Positions 1-6,133 of a stretch of DNA of 11,217 bases are shown in pieces. Made by a program: the position numbers and the translations under genes. This DNA is from Porphyromonadaceae bacterium (GTDB taxonomy: Bacteria > Bacteroidota > Bacteroidia > Bacteroidales > Tannerellaceae), in the NCBI GenBank assembly GCA_003517945.1, contig DOZP01000214.1:1-11217 (forward strand). Direction: 5' to 3'. Within the stretch, counting starts at the first letter, position 1. Every line of letters begins with the position of its first letter. Below the pieces are notes generated by a model. That model was given only the letters and a program-made list of their open reading frames with translations, was not told the DNA's origin and ran no database searches.

Positions 1-1179
1 CATAAAGAACAACCGGATGAACTCGCCATCATAAACTATACTTCAGGCACAATGAGTTTTTCGAAAGGCGTAATGTTACCCTACCGTAGCCTCTGGAGCA
101 ACACCCAATATGCCTATGACCGTCTTCCGTTCATAAAAAACGGCGACAATTTTGTATCCATGCTCCCTATGGCCCATATGTACGGACTTGCTTTCGAAGT
201 ACTGAACGGAGTGAACAAAGGCTGCCACATACATTTCCTGCCACGCATACCATCTCCCAATATTGTGATCGATTCATTCAACAAAATACGTCCCACGCTG
301 ATTATATCCGTACCGATTATCATCGAAAAAATAGTGCGCAACCGCGTGTTTCCCATATTGGAAAAGCCTTTTATTAAATTATTTTATAATCTTCCGGGCA
401 CAAAACAATTAATAAAGAAAAAAATACGCAAACAACTCAATGCCGCTTTCGGAAATGATTTTGCCGAAATAGTAATCGGAGGAGCCGCTATCAATCAGGA
501 AGTTGAAACATTTCTCAGATCCATCGGATTCCGGTATACCGTAGGATATGGAATGACCGAGTGCGGACCCCTTGTAGCCTATGAGCAATGGGATACATTC
601 AAACAGGGATCTGTCGGGCGTATCGTCGACCGTATGGAAGTTAAAATAGACGCTCCCGATAAAAGTGAAGTAGGAGAAATATTAGTTCGGGGTATGAATA
701 CCATGCTCGGATACTACAAAAATCCGGACGCGACAAAAGAATCTTTTACCGACGATGGCTGGATGCATACCGGAGATTTAGGAATCATTGATCACGACGG
801 TTTTTTATTTATCCGCGGACGCAGCAAAACAATGCTCCTGGGTTCTAACGGACAAAATATTTATCCGGAAGAAATAGAAAGCATTTTGAACAATATGCCC
901 TATATCAACGAGTCCCTTATCGTTTCACGCGAAGAAAAAGAAACTCATAAACACATGCTTGTCGCATTGATCTATCCGGCTTGGGAACAAGCCCAAAAAG
1001 AAGGGCATACAACAGAAAAATTACAAAAAATCATGACTGAAAACATTGCAAAACTGAACGAACGTATACCATACTATAGTAAAGTATCACATTTTCAGCT
1101 CCATGAAAAAGAATTCGAAAAAACGCCGAAACAAAGTATACGACGTTTCTTATACCAAAACAAGGAAAACGATACTTAG
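1..1179 (+). CDS. Acyl-CoA synthetase / AMP-binding protein, 5'-truncated by window edge
   Basis: C-terminal 392 residues of an ANL-superfamily adenylating enzyme, probably a long-chain fatty-acid-CoA ligase that activates a carboxylate with ATP and then forms a CoA thioester. The frame is open from base 1, and the first residues already belong to the ATP-binding loop (YTSGTMSFSKG, nt 37-69). The ATG at 52 is therefore internal and the true start lies upstream. Further core motifs are GYGMTE at nt 544-561, GWMHTGDLG at 757-783, the hinge GRSK just after, and a C-terminal PKQSIRR whose lysine codon (1129-1131) fits the adenylation lysine. No membrane segment is visible. The ATP loop departs from the usual TTGxPKG core (M, S and S replace T, G and P). 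The gene converges on the GH57-like gene and their stop codons overlap. Family assignment is firm; chain length and exact substrate are inference, and other ANL ligases are possible. Confidence 0.88.
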   Translation, partial: HKEQPDELAIINYTSGTMSFSKGVMLPYRSLWSNTQYAYDRLPFIKNGDNFVSMLPMAHMYGLAFEVLNGVNKGCHIHFLPRIPSPNIVIDSFNKIRPTLIISVPIIIEKIVRNRVFPILEKPFIKLFYNLPGTKQLIKKKIRKQLNAAFGNDFAEIVIGGAAINQEVETFLRSIGFRYTVGYGMTECGPLVAYEQWDTFKQGSVGRIVDRMEVKIDAPDKSEVGEILVRGMNTMLGYYKNPDATKESFTDDGWMHTGDLGIIDHDGFLFIRGRSKTMLLGSNGQNIYPEEIESILNNMPYINESLIVSREEKETHKHMLVALIYPAWEQAQKEGHTTEKLQKIMTENIAKLNERIPYYSKVSHFQLHEKEFEKTPKQSIRRFLYQNKENDT

Positions 1180-2531
1180 ACGGGGGTAGTTCTTGCTCTC
1201 TTCGTCTTTCCGGTTACTTTTCCGGCTTCATCTCCAGATTCGGGCTGCGCCTGTTTCTCTTGGCGCTCATACTTCTCAACCATCCTTTCCAGTTTTTCGA
1301 TTTCATACCCCTGATTACGAATCGTTGTCAACAACGAATTCAGTTCCTCATTCTCTATGGAAGACGGATATTGAGCCTCTACGCGAAGTATGAAATCCGA
1401 TAATACATTCATATAATTATTAAATGCGTCGTACGGATTATCATACGGACTGAACAGGTTATAATGCTTCGTATTCATATAGTAAAAATGATCGCTACTC
1501 TGTAAATACAACCAGTCCTGAAGTATACGGCGGTCGCTGCAAAGGCGGACGCGCTCACTTATCTCATTTATTTTCTGAAAGGCTTCTTTCTGAAGGACAT
1601 TCCCCATCCACGAACTACAGTCTTTTTCTTCATCTACCCACGACATCGGATAAGGCACATCTATCCTGTCAATCGCTTCATTATTTTCAAACAATTCCGA
1701 GGGTAAAGAGAATGTAATATTTTTCTGCCCGGCATAGCGGGGTAAAGCTTTAAAAAAATCAAAAATTCCCGTAGATGAGGCGTGAAGCGAACCTAAAATT
1801 TCATAGTTAAGAAATAAATTGATCACGTGCTCCGCCTCGGATGCCGATGCAATCCATGACATATACTTATCCGCCGTCAGAGGATATTCCGTCCAACTGT
1901 AATCGGCAAAACGTAACGACAAATCTTCGCTGAAACGATCATTTTTAAGTAACAACTTCAGATCCGGCTGAACAACGGAAGCATAAACATAATTAGGACT
2001 TTTCCATCCCAGAACATGTTTGGCCCCTTCGGTAAGCATGCCACGGAATCCCATATCATACACCATTTCGGAAATATCATCCGAATAGATCAACTCCGTA
2101 TTACGAAACACCTTTGGCGTTATCCCAAAAACAGATTCCACTTTTTCCGTATGCATTTTTACCTGCGTCCTGAACTCGTCCGGATCACCAAGTGAAGACA
2201 AAGAATGTGCATACGTTTCCGTAAGAAATTCGACACATCCCGTTTTAAGTAACTCTTTAAAACTGTCAATCAACTCCGGCGCGTAAATCTCCATTTGCTC
2301 AAGCGCGACTCCGGAAATGGAAAAAGCGACTTTAAATTTCCCATCGCTGTTTTTTATCATTTCAAGCATGGCCCGGTTTGCCGGAATATAACACATATAG
2401 GCAACCTTTCTGAAAATTTCCTCATTTTGAAAATCATCATAATAATAATGGTCATTTCCTATATCAAAAAAACGATATCTCCTCAAACGAAATGGCTGAT
2501 GTATCTGAAAATATAAACAAATAGTTTTCAT
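1176..2531 (-). CDS. GH57 alpha-amylase-like protein, likely catalytically altered
   Basis: A 451-residue cytoplasmic protein (no signal peptide) of glycoside hydrolase family 57, whose active members hydrolyse, transfer or branch alpha-glucans. Visible conserved regions are HQP at 11-13, the VEFLTETYAHSL block at 100-111, FRNTE at 142-146 with E146 at the nucleophile position, the LNYEILG block at 241-247, and WMGNVLQ at 308-314. In active GH57 enzymes the fourth block carries the acid/base aspartate (DYE...G); here that position is N242 (codon 1806-1808), so normal catalysis is doubtful. Residues about 392-428 look like a coiled coil, followed by a charged, basic tail. It is the last gene of the operon, 55 nt after the GT4 gene with no promoter seen between them. 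There is no Shine-Dalgarno site. Its TAA (complement of 1176-1178) overlaps the TAG of the convergent ligase gene. Activity is uncertain: it may be a weak enzyme, a transferase or a glucan-binding partner. Confidence 0.88.
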   Translation of the reverse strand: MKTICLYFQIHQPFRLRRYRFFDIGNDHYYYDDFQNEEIFRKVAYMCYIPANRAMLEMIKNSDGKFKVAFSISGVALEQMEIYAPELIDSFKELLKTGCVEFLTETYAHSLSSLGDPDEFRTQVKMHTEKVESVFGITPKVFRNTELIYSDDISEMVYDMGFRGMLTEGAKHVLGWKSPNYVYASVVQPDLKLLLKNDRFSEDLSLRFADYSWTEYPLTADKYMSWIASASEAEHVINLFLNYEILGSLHASSTGIFDFFKALPRYAGQKNITFSLPSELFENNEAIDRIDVPYPMSWVDEEKDCSSWMGNVLQKEAFQKINEISERVRLCSDRRILQDWLYLQSSDHFYYMNTKHYNLFSPYDNPYDAFNNYMNVLSDFILRVEAQYPSSIENEELNSLLTTIRNQGYEIEKLERMVEKYERQEKQAQPESGDEAGKVTGKTKRARTTPV

Positions 2532-2586
2532 AAGCGCTCATTAATTTATGTTGTTTATCATCGTATTATCTCAAACAAAACCCTTT

Positions 2587-3858
2587 TTAATATACCGCCG
2601 CCGACAAAGCGTTGTCATAGATGGCTCGTACCTTTTGTCCGGCATATTCCCACTTAATATTATTCACTTCACGAAGTCCCTCTTTTTTCAGGAACTCATG
2701 CAGAGCAGGATATGTAATCAGTCCGTATATGGAATCAGCCAACGCGTCAATATCCCAAAAATCAACTTTTATGGCATAATCAAGAATTTCCGCACACCCC
2801 GATTGCTTCGAAATGATTGACGGCACACCACATTGCATCGCTTCCAAAGGAGATATACCGAAAGGCTCCGATACGGAAGGCATAACATAGACATCACTTG
2901 ATCTGAAAATTTCATAGACCTGCTTTCCTTTCATAAACCCCGTAAAATGAAAGCGATCCGAAATATTCCGTTCGGCAGCCAGACGGATCATCTGATTCAT
3001 CATATCACCGCTACCGGCCATAATAAAACGTACATTTCCAGACCGTTCCAACACTTTCGCGGCAGCTTCCACATAATATTCGGGGCCTTTCTGCATCGTT
3101 ATACGTCCCAGAAATGTCACGATCTTATCCTTTACCCCGCGCTTGTCCGGAAGAGAAAGAATATCCTTGCTCAAAGGTTCCACCGCATTGTGAACCGTCG
3201 TAACCTTCGACGGATCCTGGTTATATTTTTCAATGACGGTATTACGCGTCAGATTACTCACGGTTATGATATGATCCGCATAATCCATACCATTTTTTTC
3301 TATACTGTAAACTTCGGGATTCACGCTTCCGCGGCTACGATCGTAATCGGTAGCATGTACATGAATGACAAGCGGTTTTCCGCTTACGTTCTTTGCATGT
3401 ATACCGGCCGGATAGGTCAACCAATCATGAGCGTGGATAATATCATATTGTTCCGTACGCGCAATCACACCCGCAACGATCGAATAATTATTGATCTCTT
3501 CCATCAGGTTATCCGGATAACGTCCGGAAAATTCAAGACATCCCAGATCATTGACATGCATATAACTAAAATCAGCATAGATATGATCCCTCAGATTAAA
3601 ATATAACTGGGGATACATGTATTTGGATAACCGTTCTGACACATATTCATAATCGATATTCTTCCATACAACAGGCGTATTATTGGCGCCTATTATTTTG
3701 AGAAAACTCTGATCTTCATCTCCCCACGGCTTTGGCATCACAAAAGTGATATCCATATCCGGTTGCCTGGACATTCCTTTTATAAGGCCGAAACTCGCAG
3801 TCCCTAAACCTCCAAGTATATGCGGAGGAAATTCCCAGCCAAACATTAATGCCTTCAT
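2587..3858 (-). CDS. GT4-family glycosyltransferase, glycogen synthase-like
   Basis: A 423-residue GT-B fold retaining glycosyltransferase of family GT4, probably extending alpha-1,4-glucan from a nucleotide-sugar donor in the cytoplasm. The start MKALMFGWEFPPHILGG matches the usual opening of this group, with the glycine-rich GGLG at 16-19 that binds donor phosphates in GT-B enzymes. HDW lies at 144-146. The C-terminal domain carries GRITMQKG at 251-258 (R252 and K257, the donor-phosphate contacts) and the E-x7-E pair E331/E339 in EPFGISPLE. The length is typical for GT4. The start codon lies only 6 nt after the stop of the debranching enzyme gene, so the two are almost certainly co-transcribed and possibly translationally coupled. 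The operon context makes glycogen the likely product. Sequence alone cannot exclude another glucosyl acceptor or tell UDP-glucose from ADP-glucose use. Confidence 0.9.
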   Translation of the reverse strand: MKALMFGWEFPPHILGGLGTASFGLIKGMSRQPDMDITFVMPKPWGDEDQSFLKIIGANNTPVVWKNIDYEYVSERLSKYMYPQLYFNLRDHIYADFSYMHVNDLGCLEFSGRYPDNLMEEINNYSIVAGVIARTEQYDIIHAHDWLTYPAGIHAKNVSGKPLVIHVHATDYDRSRGSVNPEVYSIEKNGMDYADHIITVSNLTRNTVIEKYNQDPSKVTTVHNAVEPLSKDILSLPDKRGVKDKIVTFLGRITMQKGPEYYVEAAAKVLERSGNVRFIMAGSGDMMNQMIRLAAERNISDRFHFTGFMKGKQVYEIFRSSDVYVMPSVSEPFGISPLEAMQCGVPSIISKQSGCAEILDYAIKVDFWDIDALADSIYGLITYPALHEFLKKEGLREVNNIKWEYAGQKVRAIYDNALSAAVY

Positions 3859-3864
3859 ACGTAT

Positions 3865-5805
3865 TTATTTATATTCTATATCATACTTCTTCAACATATC
3901 TATCACAGCCAATATGGCGGACAGGTTCATCAAAAAGGAGATCGCTCCCCGGCCCGTAAAAGGAGGATTCCCATCATACAATTCAGAAACAGTTCCGATA
4001 CAATGCTGTGACATTTCTTCTTCCATACTAATCATGGAACGTTCTACAAAAGACAATCCCGAACGCCCGAATATTTTCAGGTAAGTGGAAATATACATAC
4101 CCATTAACCAGGGCCAGACTGTCCCCTGGTGATACGCCATATCCCTGTCATACTGCGAACCTATATAATTAGGCTTGTAACCGCCACTCTTCGGGCTGAG
4201 CGAACGAAGCCCTTTCAACGTCAGCAACTCTTTAGTGGCAATATCCAGAACAGCCCGCTTCTGCAGTTTCGTCAAAGGAGAATATTCACAGGAAATGGCA
4301 ATGACCATATTGGGACGAACGCTCCAGTCCTGTACAGGCCCGTCTACATAATCGTACAGATAGTTATATTTATTCACGAAAGTAGCCGGAAACGAAACGT
4401 CCAGTGACGCAATCAGACTATCTATCCGATCCATCGGAACCTGATCATTAAGCTCTTTATAGAATTTCAAAGCATTATACCATAATGCATTAAACTCAAC
4501 AATATAACCGGAACGAGGTACAACCGGCTGTCCGTTAACCATTGAATTCATCCATGTAACAGCCTTATTGCGGCCATTAGAATAGAGCAAACCGTTATCC
4601 GAAAGTTTTAAATTAGGATGAGACTGTGAAAGAATATACTTTATAATCTCTTCAACAATATCACGATATTTCTCCCGGGCTTTTTCCAGTCCTTCCTTCA
4701 ACCGGTATTGCTGCATACTCCATATGGCCCACAGCAATACATCCGGACTGTCTATTTCATGTATGACGGGATCCGATTCTCCACCTTTTATAAATCTGTA
4801 TAAGGCAGATACGGCAGTACGCATCACATTCTCATACCGGTCATATTCACCCGGAACAAGCGTAACCGCGCAGACCGAAATAAATAAATCCCTCGCCCGC
4901 ACTTTAAACCACGGATAACCGGCTAACAGGTAATAATCATCACCTTTCGGGTTATAATACAACTGGTGTACCGAATTCACTATATTTTTATAAAAACTTG
5001 ACCTCGGCGTACGGGTATTTATTTCCTTTTCAAAAAGCTCATGTAAGTAACCTGTTTCAAACTCCTTATCTCCTGCACAAAATATAATTGATTCTCCCTT
5101 TTTTATCTCCAGTTCAAAATAACCGGGCACATATAAATCTTCCTGATAAGGATACCCGCGTTCCTGTTCTTTCGGATACTCTATGCCATTATACCAATTC
5201 GGATCAAACTTAAACTGAACCTGTTTTGTAAACTGCATATACAAATCCGGATATCCGGGATAAAGACACGTTTTGATTCCGTTCTGAACCCCATCATAAT
5301 GCCGGTTTATATTATCATTGGCCCGGCACAAGCGCTGAACGCTCCGGAAAGCCAGAAACGGATGAAAACGAAGTGTAGTAACAGAATGTGCTTCAAGCAG
5401 TTTATAACGGATCATAATCAAATTATCCGTCCGGGAAAAAATCTTTTCTTTCGAAAGAATCACACCTCCCACCCTGTAAAGGGTACGAGGTACGATTGCC
5501 ATGCTATACTCACGGATGTATTTATGGCCGTTCGGGCTGAAACTGCCACCCTGATACTTATGCACGCCCAGATTAAAAGCCGCTCCATGTTGAATTACAG
5601 TTTCATCCAAAGAGGAAAGGATAACATGGTTATCATCTCCCATACCGGAAACCGGCATCACAAGCAAACCATGATATTTCCTTGTATTGCAATCTACAAT
5701 CGTAGTACTGTGATACGCTCCTTTCTGATTCGCCCTGAGAATTTCCCGGGAGAGAGATTCCTGAAGATTTATCATCAGTGTTTTGTCAAATTTAAGATAA
5801 CTCAT
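3865..5805 (-). CDS. Bacterial/archaeal-type glycogen debranching enzyme (amylo-alpha-1,6-glucosidase)
   Basis: A 646-residue cytoplasmic protein with an N-terminal GDE_N-like domain (about 15-250, including TRKYHGLL at 41-48) and a C-terminal (alpha/alpha)6 amylo-alpha-1,6-glucosidase domain (about 280-640). Family landmarks in the second domain are GYPWF at 296-300, RD at 305-306, VEFNALWYNAL from 436, RPN at 497-499, YHQGTVWPW at 558-566, and SELYDG at 607-612, where E608 is the likely catalytic base. The block usually read as TWMDA is TWMN here (417-420, Asn codon 4546-4548), so the usual aspartate is missing; see findings. The family removes alpha-1,6-linked glucose stubs from glycogen. 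This is the first gene of the operon, with a Bacteroides-type promoter about 60 nt upstream. The start at 5805 is supported by the typical N-terminus MSYLKFDKTL; no Shine-Dalgarno site is present. Confidence 0.9.
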   Translation of the reverse strand: MSYLKFDKTLMINLQESLSREILRANQKGAYHSTTIVDCNTRKYHGLLVMPVSGMGDDNHVILSSLDETVIQHGAAFNLGVHKYQGGSFSPNGHKYIREYSMAIVPRTLYRVGGVILSKEKIFSRTDNLIMIRYKLLEAHSVTTLRFHPFLAFRSVQRLCRANDNINRHYDGVQNGIKTCLYPGYPDLYMQFTKQVQFKFDPNWYNGIEYPKEQERGYPYQEDLYVPGYFELEIKKGESIIFCAGDKEFETGYLHELFEKEINTRTPRSSFYKNIVNSVHQLYYNPKGDDYYLLAGYPWFKVRARDLFISVCAVTLVPGEYDRYENVMRTAVSALYRFIKGGESDPVIHEIDSPDVLLWAIWSMQQYRLKEGLEKAREKYRDIVEEIIKYILSQSHPNLKLSDNGLLYSNGRNKAVTWMNSMVNGQPVVPRSGYIVEFNALWYNALKFYKELNDQVPMDRIDSLIASLDVSFPATFVNKYNYLYDYVDGPVQDWSVRPNMVIAISCEYSPLTKLQKRAVLDIATKELLTLKGLRSLSPKSGGYKPNYIGSQYDRDMAYHQGTVWPWLMGMYISTYLKIFGRSGLSFVERSMISMEEEMSQHCIGTVSELYDGNPPFTGRGAISFLMNLSAILAVIDMLKKYDIEYK

Positions 5806-5810
5806 AATTA

Positions 5811-5824
5811 CTATTATTTAATAG
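5811..5824. repeat. AT-rich inverted repeat in the debranching-enzyme 5' leader
   Basis: CTATTA-TT-TAATAG is a perfect 6+6 dyad ending 5 nt before the start codon of the debranching enzyme gene. In the mRNA it would lie where the ribosome binds; in DNA it could be an operator. It is entirely A/T-rich apart from its ends, so chance is a real alternative. Confidence 0.35.
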
Positions 5825-5865
5825 CATTAAAGATTTTACACATTCAATTTATCAGTATCAACTAC

Positions 5866-5896
5866 CAAACATACAACATTTTTTTTATATTCCAAA
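5866..5896 (-). promoter_or_regulatory. Bacteroides-type promoter for the debranching/GT4/GH57 operon
   Basis: On the minus strand TTTG (complement of 5893-5896) is followed after 19 nt by TATGTTTG (complement of 5866-5873). This matches the Bacteroidetes primary-sigma consensus of a -33 TTTG and a -7 TAnnTTTG. Transcription would start near 5860, giving a leader of about 55 nt before the ATG at 5805. It is the only promoter of this quality upstream of the three genes, and none was seen in the two gaps within the operon. Confidence 0.72.
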
Positions 5897-6099
5897 ATTT
5901 TCAGAGATTTCATTTGACTTTTAATACATGTAAAAGCATACAATGCGTCTGAGCCGGTTTTACTTGTTCCGGAAACTTTTTCATCAGCGCCACTTACAAA
6001 TCGGCCGGAAACCGCTTCCTCTCTCATTCTTTTTAACCATTGTCAACCGTAAATATATGAATTATCATTTAAAACCCTTACAAAAATAAAGAAATTTTA

Positions 6100-6107
6100 T
6101 ATTTTTG
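6100..6107 (+). promoter_or_regulatory. Putative -7 promoter element for the GH92 gene
   Basis: TATTTTTG matches the Bacteroidetes TAnnTTTG element and lies 26 nt before the ATG at 6134, so transcription would start near 6112. No clear TTTG was found at the expected distance upstream (about 6077-6081 reads CTTAC), so this promoter may be weak or need an activator. Confidence 0.45.
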
Positions 6108-6133
6108 TCCTTCTCAATTAAATAATAAAAATT

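Larger units (their letters stand above)
5806..6133. other. Divergent intergenic control region (328 bp)
   Basis: The region separates the leftward glycogen operon from the rightward mannosidase gene. It holds the operon promoter (5866-5896), a -7 element for the mannosidase (6100-6107), and an inverted repeat CTTTTA/TAAAAG at 5918-5923 and 5931-5936 placed just upstream of the operon promoter. The A/T-rich background is interrupted by a more GC-rich patch at about 5941-6030 in which CCGGAAAC occurs twice (5969-5976 and 6005-6012). A 63-codon minus-strand frame (6027-5836) runs through the patch and the promoter. It has no recognisable domain and I do not call it as a gene. Confidence 0.6.

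Noticed and set aside
52..54. ATG as the start of the acyl-CoA ligase gene
   Set aside because: The frame is open to base 1 and the preceding 17 codons encode the conserved start of the ATP loop, so this Met is internal.
2947..3606. Long plus-strand open frame (219 codons) opposite the GT4 gene
   Set aside because: It lies wholly within a well-supported glycosyltransferase gene and its translation shows no family motif; it is a shadow frame.
5299..5952. 217-codon plus-strand open frame opposite the 5' end of the debranching enzyme
   Set aside because: The translation is low in recognisable features and antisense to a conserved coding region and promoter; no start signal is present.
5836..6027. 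63-codon minus-strand open frame between the divergent genes
   Set aside because: It overlaps the best promoter in the window, has no recognisable domain, signal peptide or ribosome site, and its base composition changes sharply half-way.
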